From Pseudomonadota bacterium (lineage in GTDB: Bacteria; Pseudomonadota; Alphaproteobacteria; Acetobacterales; Acetobacteraceae): DNA of 16,063 nucleotides. Below the pieces are notes generated by a model, which was not told the origin of the DNA, did not search any database, and saw only the letters and a program-made list of their open reading frames with translations. The stretch spans positions 1-16,063 of the forward strand of contig JAJZVS010000031.1 in NCBI GenBank assembly GCA_021845555.1. Reading direction: 5' to 3'. Position 1 is the stretch's first letter; every line of letters starts with the position of its first letter. The translations under genes were made by a program, and so were the position numbers. Positions 8,455-15,331 of this stretch are shown one piece after another.

Positions 8455-9764
8455 TGCGTCAACCGCGGCCGGCTGGCCGCCCCGGCGCCGGTGTTGGCGG
8501 CGCTGGCGGAAATCCCCGCCGAGCCTTCCATCTCGATCGCATAGGCCACCACGCTGAGCGATCCGCCGACGGCGGTGGTCAGCTGGGCGTTATTGCTCAT
8601 CTCCAGATCGCCGCAGGGGGCATAGAAGGCGCCGGACACGTTCAGCGAGGAACCGCCGGCCATGGTGTTGTCCGGGCTGGTCCCGCCGGTGCCGCAGGTT
8701 TGCCAGATCAAGATGCCCGCCGTCGGGCCGCTGGTGGGGGCCGTCATGGTCGTTCCCGTGTTGGAGTAGTTGGTCCACACCAGGCCGCCGGGACTGGAGC
8801 CGGTCAGCACGAAGCTGACCCCCGCCGCCTGGGTGATCGTCGCGTTGTTGAACGTCAGCGAGCCGTTCACGACGTAATAGACGCCGGGCGCGAAAGTGTC
8901 GGTGCTGCCGTTGCCGCCGATCGTTGTGTTACCGCAGAACACGTTGGTGTTGGTGGCCGGGCTGAAGCTGTAGGGCGTGGATTTCCAGGCGGTGAAACCG
9001 GTGCCGCTGGGAAAGCTGCACGTGGACGGCGCGGCCGGTGCGGTCAGCGCGGCATAGGGGTCGCTGACCGGCGCCGCCCCGGTAGTGGGCGGGTTGGGCG
9101 ACAGCGTGTTGCTGCCGCTGTTGGAAATGCTGGCCCCGCCCACCGTGCCGACCGAACTGCCGACGATCGTGCCGCTGTCCAGGCTGATCGCCGCGGGGTT
9201 CGAGGAATCGGCGAAGATCCCGCACCCGGTGGCACGGATGCTGCCCATGTTGTCCACCTCGATCGCATCGTCCTCGCTGGGCGCGAGGGCCAGCACACAG
9301 GCCGCGGCCGGCCGGAGCGAAGACGTGGCGGTGGCGGTCAGCACCGGTGCGGCCACCCCGAACACGCCGGACAGAACGCTGGTCGCGGTGGCGGTCAGGG
9401 TGACTGTCACGCTCGACCAGTCGGCGGCATGGCTGACGCCGATCGGGGTGGCGAGCGTGCCGATCAGCCGCCCGCCGGTCGCGCCCTGCGCTTCCGCCAG
9501 CGCCACGGTCTGGAGGGTGGCGGCCTGCTGCGCGGCGGTTTCGCTTTGCAGCGCCGAGGCCATCAGCAGATACCCGGCGCCGTTGGCCGCCGCGTCGGCC
9601 GCGAGTTGCAGCCGCGCCCGCTCGACCAGCCACACCCCGCCATCCAGCACCAGCGCCGCCGCGCCGATCGCCGCCGGCAGCATCAGTGCCACCAGGATCG
9701 CGATCGCGCCCCGCCGATCGGGGGTAAATCTGGCAAGAACCGAACTGCGACGGAATGCGGACAT
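8451..9764 (-). CDS. TadG-like pilus assembly protein
   Basis: This 437-residue protein starts with the TadG-type N-terminal module. It has a basic RRG (17-19), a hydrophobic helix (about 20-40), and then DGGVWLVERARLQLAADAAANGAGYLL, which closely matches the family's LQ.AADAAALAGA signature. The remainder is Ser/Thr/Gly/Asn rich with short repeats such as SSNPAAISLDSGTIVG and GVYYVVNGSLTFNNATIT. That pattern suggests a beta-solenoid extracytoplasmic domain, with a few Cys (in CVLAL, CGIF, FCGN and APCGD). Family knowledge: TadG is an envelope protein of Flp/Tad pilus loci. It is first in a three-gene coupled unit. No obvious Shine-Dalgarno precedes the ATG. The ATPases, secretin and major Flp pilin are absent from the window. 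Confidence 0.82.
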   Translation of the reverse strand: MSAFRRSSVLARFTPDRRGAIAILVALMLPAAIGAAALVLDGGVWLVERARLQLAADAAANGAGYLLMASALQSETAAQQAATLQTVALAEAQGATGGRLIGTLATPIGVSHAADWSSVTVTLTATATSVLSGVFGVAAPVLTATATSSLRPAAACVLALAPSEDDAIEVDNMGSIRATGCGIFADSSNPAAISLDSGTIVGSSVGTVGGASISNSGSNTLSPNPPTTGAAPVSDPYAALTAPAAPSTCSFPSGTGFTAWKSTPYSFSPATNTNVFCGNTTIGGNGSTDTFAPGVYYVVNGSLTFNNATITQAAGVSFVLTGSSPGGLVWTNYSNTGTTMTAPTSGPTAGILIWQTCGTGGTSPDNTMAGGSSLNVSGAFYAPCGDLEMSNNAQLTTAVGGSLSVVAYAIEMEGSAGISASAANTGAGAASRPRLTQ

Positions 9765-9860
9765 GCGGGCCGAGCCTTGGGCTGGCCGCCAGAGTGCCCC
9801 CGCGGGGTTAAGAAGGAATGAACGCGCGTCTGAAATCGAGGTCCAGGCGCGTTGCCCGGC
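9765..9860 (-). other. emrB-tadG intergenic gap
   Basis: These 96 bp separate the efflux operon from the tad trio on the same strand. I see no terminator with a T tract and no convincing -35/-10 pair. The least GC-rich part is 9810-9835. The trio may have its own weak promoter here or be read through from emrB. Confidence 0.3.
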
Positions 9861-11411
9861 TCAGTCCAGCGCCGCATGCGCCGCGCCGGCCGCCGCGGCG
9901 CGGGCCGGGCGGCGCATGAACGGCAGCAGCACCAGGATCGGCAGCGCGAGCAGCGCCATCAGCCAGTAGTCGTTGTTGTAGGCGATCACCTGCGCCTGAT
10001 AGTCGATCATCGCGTTCAGCAGCACCGCGCCGTGCGCCGTCTGCGGCGCCAGCGCGTGTGCCACCTCGGGCGAGGCCGACAGCGCGTGATTGAACGGCGA
10101 GGCGAACGGCGTCAGCGCCGCGTGCTCCACCCGGGTGCCGGTGCTCAGCAAGGTCTCGAACACTGAAATGCCGATCGCGCTGCCGATATTCCGCAGCAGG
10201 CTGAACAGCGCCGTGCCCTCATACCGCAGCCGCGCCGGCAGGGTGGCGAAGGCAAGCACGGTGAGCGGAATGAACACGAAGCCCATACCGAAACCCTGGA
10301 TGACCGTGTTCACGAACAGGGTGACTTCGTCGACCGCCGGGGTCCAGGAGGAAAGCCGCGACAGCGTCCACCACATCAGCGCCACCCCGAAGGCGATCAG
10401 GATGCGCGGGTCCACGCGGTCGGCGATCCGCCCGGCGATCATCATCGCCAGCATGGTGCCGATCCCGCGCGGGGCCAGCAGGATGCCGGCGACATCCACC
10501 GGATAGCCGCCCAACACCTGCAACCACGGCGCCAGCACGGCGGAGGAGGCGAGCAGCACCATCCCCATCGCGAACATCGCCACCAGCCCGGCATTGAAAT
10601 TCCGATCCCGGAACAAGGCCGGCGAGATGAACGGCTTCTCCCCGGTCAGCATGTGCACCAGGAACAGATAGATCCCGCCTGCCGCCACCACCCCTTCGAC
10701 GATCACCTCGGTGGAGGCGAACCAGTCCTTGATCTCGCCGCGATCGAGCATGAGTTGCAGCGCGCCGATGCCGAAGGCGAGCGTGGTGAAGCCGAACCAG
10801 TCGAAGCGCAGGCTGCTTTGCGCCTTCTCGCCGGGCAGGAACAGCCACAGGCCGACGGTCGAGGCGATGCCGAACGGCAGATTGACGAAGAAGACGTAGC
10901 GCCAGTTGTACCAATCGGTCAGGTAGCCGCCGAGCGTCGGGCCGAGAATCGGTCCGACCATCACCCCCATGCCCCACAGCGCCATCGCCGCGCCGCGCTT
11001 CTCGGCCGGGTAGATGTTCATCATCGTGGCTTGCGACAGCGGCACCAGCGCGGCGCCGAACATGCCCTGGATCAGCCGGTACGCCACCATCTGCGTCAGC
11101 GAGGTGGCGATGCCGCAGGCCATCGAGGCGACGGTGAACCCGATGATCGAAACGAGATAGACCTGCTTCTGCCCGAACCGCGCCGACAGCCACCCCACCG
11201 GCGCGGTCATGATCGCCGCGGCGATCACATAGGAGGTCAGGACCCAGGTGATCTCCTCATAGCTGGTGGAGAACGATCCCTGCATATAGGGCAGCGCGAC
11301 GTTGGCGATGGTGGAATCGAGCGCCTGCATCAGCGTCGCGGCCATCGCCGAGATGGTGATGATGCCGCGATGCGTCACCATCAGCTCGGGTTGCCGCGAA
11401 TCCCCCGCCAT
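9861..11411 (-). CDS. emrB: DHA2-family (EmrB/QacA) multidrug efflux MFS transporter
   Basis: This 516-residue proton-driven exporter of the 14-helix DHA2 group sits in the inner membrane. Visible marks are ALDSTIANVALP in TM1 (motif D1), WLSARFGQKQV (motif A between TM2 and TM3), and GPILGPTLGGYLTDWYNWRYVFFVNLPFG-type sequence (motif C in TM5), followed by hydrophobic segments to the C-terminus. It follows emrA by 15 bp and would work with it and a TolC-type channel encoded elsewhere. AGG sits close before the ATG, a weak ribosome site, so coupling to emrA is likely. The substrate is not predictable; hydrophobic toxicants are usual for the family. Confidence 0.92.
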   Translation of the reverse strand: MAGDSRQPELMVTHRGIITISAMAATLMQALDSTIANVALPYMQGSFSTSYEEITWVLTSYVIAAAIMTAPVGWLSARFGQKQVYLVSIIGFTVASMACGIATSLTQMVAYRLIQGMFGAALVPLSQATMMNIYPAEKRGAAMALWGMGVMVGPILGPTLGGYLTDWYNWRYVFFVNLPFGIASTVGLWLFLPGEKAQSSLRFDWFGFTTLAFGIGALQLMLDRGEIKDWFASTEVIVEGVVAAGGIYLFLVHMLTGEKPFISPALFRDRNFNAGLVAMFAMGMVLLASSAVLAPWLQVLGGYPVDVAGILLAPRGIGTMLAMMIAGRIADRVDPRILIAFGVALMWWTLSRLSSWTPAVDEVTLFVNTVIQGFGMGFVFIPLTVLAFATLPARLRYEGTALFSLLRNIGSAIGISVFETLLSTGTRVEHAALTPFASPFNHALSASPEVAHALAPQTAHGAVLLNAMIDYQAQVIAYNNDYWLMALLALPILVLLPFMRRPARAAAAGAAHAALD

Positions 11412-11426
11412 CGCCTGTGTCGCCGT

Positions 11427-12563
11427 TCAGAACAGGTCGCTGAGGTGGCGGACGTGGTGCGTGTCGATCGAGACCTCCGCGCTCATGCCGGCCGACAGCG
11501 GCGGGTCCTTGGGCCCTTCGTGGATCTCCACGCGCAGCGGCACGCGCTGCACCACCTTGACCCAGTTGCCCGAGGAGTTCTGCGCCGGGAGGATGGCGAA
11601 CTGCTGATCGGTGGCCGGCGCGATGCTCTGCAGCGTGCCGTGCCAGACATGGCCGGGATAGGCATCCACCGTCACCGTCGCCGGATCGCCGGGCCGCGCA
11701 TAGGTCAGCGCGGTTTCCTTGGGCTGGGTGGCGATCCACATGTCCCGCGTATCGACCAGGCCGAACGCCGCGCTGCCGGCGGCCAGGAACTGGCCGGGCT
11801 GCAGCTTGCTGACCAGCGTCACCACGCCGGTGAAGGGCGCGCGCACGATGGAGTGGCGGTATTCGCGCTCGGCTTCCGCCAGCCGCGCCGCCGCCAGCTT
11901 GTACGCCGGCATCGCCGTCACCGCCCGGTCCGCGCTGCCGCCCAGCCGTGCCAGCGCCGACTGCGCCTGCGCCCGGCCGGCGCCCACCGCCGCCTGATCC
12001 GCTGCCAGCTTGAACTTCGCGTCGTCGTACTGCTGGCGGGTGACGGCGTGCGTCTTCACCAGGGCGGCATAGCGCTCGAACGTGGCGCGGTCGGCATCGA
12101 CCTGGGCGGCCAGCGCGGTCACCTGGCTTTCGCTGCGCCGGTAGTCGGCCTGCAGCGCCGCCAGATCGAGCCCGGTTTGGGCCAGGTTCGCCTGCGCCTG
12201 CGCGATCGCCAGCTGGAACTGCGTGGGATCGAGCCGGAACAGCACCTGGCCGGCCGTCACGTGCTCCCCTTCATGCACCAGCACCTGGCTGACCAGGCCG
12301 GACACGTCGGTGGAGACGTTGAGCACGTTGGCCGCCACGTAGGAATCCGAGGACACCACATAGCGCCCGCCGGTCAGCCAGTAGCCGAGCGAGCCGGCCA
12401 CCAGCACCACCGCGCCGAGCGCGAACAGCCCGTAGCGCAGCTTGAGCCGGAACGCCCGCTGGCGCAGCGGGGAGGCGGTGGTTTCGCCCTGCCGTCCGGC
12501 GGTCGCCGTGCGCGCGGCGGCCGGGCGGCCGGGCGCCGCATCCGCGGTGGTCACGTCCGCCAT
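11427..12563 (-). CDS. emrA: EmrA-type HlyD-family membrane fusion protein
   Basis: This periplasmic adaptor of about 378 residues links an inner-membrane MFS pump to an outer-membrane channel. It shows a cytoplasmic Pro/Ala/Arg-rich N-terminus, one TM helix (about 44-63), and a first lipoyl half with VSGLVSQVLVHEGEHVTAGQVLFRLD. A long alpha-hairpin rich in Ala and Gln follows (about 110-220), then the second lipoyl half (IVRAPFTGVVTLVSKLQPGQFL) and a beta-barrel ending (LPLR-like VPLRVEIHEG). I prefer the ATG at 12563: AGG lies 7 nt upstream and the start overlaps the marR stop as TGATG. A GTG at 12566 would add one residue. It is the middle gene of marR-emrA-emrB. Confidence 0.92.
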   Translation of the reverse strand: MADVTTADAAPGRPAAARTATAGRQGETTASPLRQRAFRLKLRYGLFALGAVVLVAGSLGYWLTGGRYVVSSDSYVAANVLNVSTDVSGLVSQVLVHEGEHVTAGQVLFRLDPTQFQLAIAQAQANLAQTGLDLAALQADYRRSESQVTALAAQVDADRATFERYAALVKTHAVTRQQYDDAKFKLAADQAAVGAGRAQAQSALARLGGSADRAVTAMPAYKLAAARLAEAEREYRHSIVRAPFTGVVTLVSKLQPGQFLAAGSAAFGLVDTRDMWIATQPKETALTYARPGDPATVTVDAYPGHVWHGTLQSIAPATDQQFAILPAQNSSGNWVKVVQRVPLRVEIHEGPKDPPLSAGMSAEVSIDTHHVRHLSDLF

Positions 12564-13018
12564 CACGCCACCTGTCGCAAATCGGCGGGAGCGGCCGGCG
12601 CCAGGATGGCGGCGATGTGGCGCAGGCCGGCGGTCAGGCTTTGCCGCGAGGCCGGCTCCATCCCTTCCGTCAGGCGGGCGGCCAGCGCGACGAGTTCGGT
12701 CTGCACCGCCTCGCTCAATGCCGTTGCCTCCGGGCGCAGGTGCAGGCGCCAGACCCGGCGGTCGCGCGGGTCGGGGCGACGCTCCACCAAGCCGCGCAGC
12801 GCCAGCCGGTCGAGCAGGCGGGCGACGGTGATCGGCTCCACGTCCAGCCGTTCCGCGAGTTCGCGCTGGGTGATCCCGGGGATGCGGGTGAGCACCGCCA
12901 GGGCGGTGAATTCGGCACGGTTGATCCCGAGCGCGCGGGCGCGTCGGGCGGCTTCGCTCCGCATCAGACGGGTCGTGTCGAACAGCAGGCGGAGCAGGTC
13001 GAGCGGGTCCGGGGGCAT
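12563..13018 (-). CDS. MarR-family regulator of the emrAB operon
   Basis: This 151-residue MarR/EmrR-like repressor has the recognition module ITQRELAERLDVEPITVARLLDRL and the wing LVERRPDPRDRRVWRLHL. The start is placed at 13018 (MPPDPLDLL), where GGAAG lies about 5 nt upstream and family homology begins. A more distal in-frame ATG at 13111 would add 31 residues that read through the AT-rich promoter-like region. It is the first gene of the operon and its stop overlaps emrA, so it would be made with the pump and is expected to repress the unit until an efflux substrate binds. That mode is known for EmrR/MarR and is inferred here. Confidence 0.9.
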   Translation of the reverse strand: MPPDPLDLLRLLFDTTRLMRSEAARRARALGINRAEFTALAVLTRIPGITQRELAERLDVEPITVARLLDRLALRGLVERRPDPRDRRVWRLHLRPEATALSEAVQTELVALAARLTEGMEPASRQSLTAGLRHIAAILAPAAPADLRQVA

Positions 13019-13032
13019 GACTTCCGTGTCAT

Positions 13033-13061
13033 CTGCATATGGTAGCGCAGTATATAGACAA
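13033..13061 (-). promoter_or_regulatory. AT-rich promoter/operator candidate for marR-emrAB
   Basis: This is the most AT-rich patch in the 112-bp gap. On the minus strand it holds TTGTCT (13061-13056) and, 16 nt on, TATGCA (13039-13034), with an alternative -10 TATACT (13054-13049) that lacks a good -35. ATAT at 13037-13040 and 13052-13055 forms only a poor dyad. It is reasonable as promoter plus MarR site, but no element is a strong match. Confidence 0.3.
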
Positions 13062-13096
13062 CTTTGCTTACGACTGCCCATGCGTAAGGACTCCAC

Positions 13097-13121
13097 CCGC
13101 CATGCCTGCATGGCATGGCGG
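13097..13121 (-). terminator. Perfect 10-bp inverted repeat after the dehydrogenase gene
   Basis: The arms CCGCCATGCC (13097-13106) and GGCATGGCGG (13112-13121) pair perfectly around TGCAT. It lies 9 bp beyond the stop of the minus-strand dehydrogenase and upstream of marR. There is no T tract, so it is either an imperfect terminator or a protein-binding site. I cannot tell which. Confidence 0.35.
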
Positions 13122-13130
13122 CCGGGCCGC

Positions 13131-14099
13131 TCACACCACCTGGTTGCGCAGTGCCGTCTCCCCGCGCCACAGGCGGTCGAGATTCTCCACCAGAATGTCG
13201 ATCACGTTGTCCTCGTAGCGCCGGGTCTCCCCCGCCGTGTGCGGGGTGATCAGCACGTTCGGCAGCGACCACAGCGCCGACGCCGCCGCCAGCGGCTCCT
13301 CGGCGGCGCAATCGAGCGCGGCGGCGGCCAGGCGGCCCTGGTTCAGGGCGGCGATCAGCGCCGGCTCATCGATGCAGCGGCCGCGGGCGACGTTCACCAG
13401 ATGCGCGCCAGGGCGCATCCGCGCCAGCGCCGGTGCGTCGATCAGCCGCTCGGTCTCGGGCGTCAGCGGGCAGGTCAGCGCCACGATATCGGCCTCGGGC
13501 AGCAGGTCAGGCAGGGCGGTCATCGGGTGCACCGCGTCCGCCGCGCCGGCGCCGGCTTCGGGGCTGCGGCGGGTGGCGATCACCCGCAGGTCGAAAGCGC
13601 GGGCCAGCCGCGCCAGCCGCCCGCCGATCCGCCCCAGGCCGACGATCAGCAGCGTCTTGCCGGCCAACTCGTCCTCCCGCGTTGCCAGATCGGCGATCAT
13701 GCCGCGCCAGACCCGGCGCGCCTGGTTGTCGCGCGCTTCCGGCAGGCGGCGGGCGAGCGCCAGGATCAGCGCCATCGCGTGCTCCGCCACCGCTTCCGCA
13801 TTCACCCCGGCGGCGGAGGCCAGCCGCACCCCGCGCGCCGCCAGCCGCACCTGGTCGTACTGGTCCACCCCGGCGCTGATCGACTGGATGAACCGCAGGC
13901 GCGGCGCGCGGTCCAGCAGGTCGTTCTGCCACATCATCGACACCGAGACGACGTCCGCCTCGTGGATGCGGGCGGCGAGTTCCTCGCGCGAATGCACCTG
14001 GAAGCTGGCGATGCCGGTCGCGCGGGCGGCGAAGCGCGCTTGCATCTGGTAGGCCACATGGGCAAAGCAGATCGTCAGCTGGGTCCGGTCCGGCAGCAT
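13131..14099 (-). CDS. D-2-hydroxyacid dehydrogenase (NAD(P)-dependent)
   Basis: This 322-residue cytosolic oxidoreductase belongs to the D-isomer 2-hydroxyacid dehydrogenase family and would interconvert a 2-keto acid and a D-2-hydroxy acid. The dinucleotide motif is GLGRIGG (154-160). After the second beta strand comes VIATRR, with arginines where NAD-specific members have Asp, which suggests NADP(H). The catalytic triad is R239 (NVARG), E268 (AAEEPL) and H287 (ITPHTAG). The start at 14099 is chosen because AGGGGG lies 6 nt upstream. The ATG at 14105 directly abuts that Shine-Dalgarno and would add two residues. It is divergent from parA across about 100 bp. A glyoxylate or hydroxypyruvate reductase is plausible, but the substrate is not fixed. 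Confidence 0.9.
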   Translation of the reverse strand: MLPDRTQLTICFAHVAYQMQARFAARATGIASFQVHSREELAARIHEADVVSVSMMWQNDLLDRAPRLRFIQSISAGVDQYDQVRLAARGVRLASAAGVNAEAVAEHAMALILALARRLPEARDNQARRVWRGMIADLATREDELAGKTLLIVGLGRIGGRLARLARAFDLRVIATRRSPEAGAGAADAVHPMTALPDLLPEADIVALTCPLTPETERLIDAPALARMRPGAHLVNVARGRCIDEPALIAALNQGRLAAAALDCAAEEPLAAASALWSLPNVLITPHTAGETRRYEDNVIDILVENLDRLWRGETALRNQVV

Positions 14100-14203
14100 G
14101 GGCATCCCCCTGGTTCCGCCGCAGTCTCGCGCGGCGGGCGCCCGGTTGCCAGACCATCCGCCGGAACGTCGCCGCCGTCCGCCGTCGCACGAGGGGTTGT
14201 CGC

Positions 14204-14845
14204 ATGGCCAGGATCATTACCGTCGCCCAGCAGAAGGGCGGCACCGGCAAGACGACGCTCGTCGCGCATCTGGCCGCCGCGCTGGCCGCGGCCGCGGCGG
14301 GCGGGCGGCGGGTGGCGGTACTGGACACCGATCCGCAGCACAGCCTGGCGCGCTGGCACGCGCTGCGCGCCGCCCGCGGCGCCGGGCCGCCGGCGCTGAT
14401 TTTCGCCGACCCCGCGGGCTGGCGGCTCGGCCCCGCGATCGACAAGCTGCGGCGGGAGGCGGATGTGGTGCTGATCGACAGCCCGCCGCAGATCGACACC
14501 GACGCGCGGCTGGCAGTGCGCGTCGCCGATCTGGTGCTGATCCCGGTGCAGCCGAGCCCGCCCGATCTGTGGGCGGCCGAGGGGACGCTGGCACTCGCCG
14601 CCGCCGAACGCCGTCCGGCGCGGCTGGTGCTCAACCGCGCGCCGGCCGCCGGCCGCCTGCGCGATTGGGTGGAGGCCGAGATCGCCACCCGTGCCTGGCC
14701 GCGGCTGGCCGCCGCGCTGGGCAACCGCATCGGCTTCGCCTCCGCCTTCGCCGATGGTCTCGGCATCACCGAGGCGGCGCCGCGTTCGACCGCCGCCGCC
14801 GAATTGCGTGCCCTGCTGACCGAAATCGAGGAACTGATCGCATGA
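14204..14845 (+). CDS. Orphan ParA-family ATPase
   Basis: This 213-residue P-loop ATPase of the ParA/MinD superfamily positions DNA or protein cargo on the nucleoid or membrane. It has the deviant Walker A KGGTGKTT (11-18, signature lysine K11, catalytic K16), Walker A' LDTDPQ (40-45), and Walker B VVLIDSPP (about 89-96). There is no N-terminal helix-turn-helix, so it belongs to the short ParA type. No parB or parS-like repeats are nearby, so it is unlikely to be the chromosome-partition copy. GAGGGG sits 7 nt before the ATG. Its TGA overlaps the ATG of the next gene, which encodes a small membrane protein. The cargo is unknown. Confidence 0.88.
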   Translation: MARIITVAQQKGGTGKTTLVAHLAAALAAAAAGGRRVAVLDTDPQHSLARWHALRAARGAGPPALIFADPAGWRLGPAIDKLRREADVVLIDSPPQIDTDARLAVRVADLVLIPVQPSPPDLWAAEGTLALAAAERRPARLVLNRAPAAGRLRDWVEAEIATRAWPRLAAALGNRIGFASAFADGLGITEAAPRSTAAAELRALLTEIEELIA

Positions 14846-15318
14846 CCGGATCGACCAATTCCGTTGCCGCCGCGCTCGCCAACCCGTGGGGCTGGCTGCT
14901 CGCGCTGCATCTCCTGTGCGCGGTGGTCTGGGTGGGCGGGATGTTCTTCGCCCTGGTGGTGGTCCGTCCGAGCATGGCGGCGCTGGAGCCGGCGCAGCGC
15001 ATCGCCCTGCACAACCGCATCTTCCGCCGCTTCTTCCTGGTGATCTGGCACGCGATGCCGCTGATCCTGCTGAGCGGCTATGCGATGGTGTTCGGCCTGT
15101 ACGGCGGGTTCCAGCACCTGCCCTGGAACGTCAACGCGATGCAGGCGATCGGCGTGGTGATGGTGCTGGTGTTCCTGGTGATCTTCTTCGGCCCCTGGCG
15201 CCGCTTCCGCGCCGCCGCCAGCACCGCCCGCGCCGCCGAGGCGGCCGAGCGCATCCGCAAGCTGATCGTGGTCAACCTGTTGCTTGGGCTGATCGTCGTG
15301 GTGCTGGCCGCGCTGTAG
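14842..15318 (+). CDS. CopD-like four-helix membrane protein
   Basis: This 158-residue protein has four hydrophobic helices (about 17-40, 65-85, 98-118 and 140-158). The segment LHLLCAVVWVGGMFF (22-36) is the opening helix typical of the CopD / HemJ-like superfamily, in which a histidine in this helix may bind heme or copper. H69 in helix 2 (FLVIWHAMPL) is a possible second ligand. The ATG overlaps the parA stop (ATGA), so the two are translationally coupled. It ends 13 bp before the convergent hydrolase gene. The superfamily call is by pattern only; the function is unknown. Confidence 0.7.
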   Translation: MTGSTNSVAAALANPWGWLLALHLLCAVVWVGGMFFALVVVRPSMAALEPAQRIALHNRIFRRFFLVIWHAMPLILLSGYAMVFGLYGGFQHLPWNVNAMQAIGVVMVLVFLVIFFGPWRRFRAAASTARAAEAAERIRKLIVVNLLLGLIVVVLAAL

Positions 15319-15331
15319 CGGCGCCCAGGGA

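Noticed and set aside
8319..9821. 500-residue plus-strand frame opposite tadG
   Set aside because: Arg/Gly-rich shadow of tadG and the first tadE, with no domain and no ribosome site.
13019..13111. 31-residue N-terminal extension of the emrAB MarR from the ATG at 13111
   Set aside because: The extension matches no MarR N-terminus and would cover the AT-rich promoter candidate. The ATG at 13018 has its own ribosome site.
10653..14399. 1248-residue open frame on the plus strand
   Set aside because: It runs antisense through emrB, emrA, marR and the dehydrogenase, each with clear domains. Its His/Arg/Gln/Gly-rich translation has no domain.
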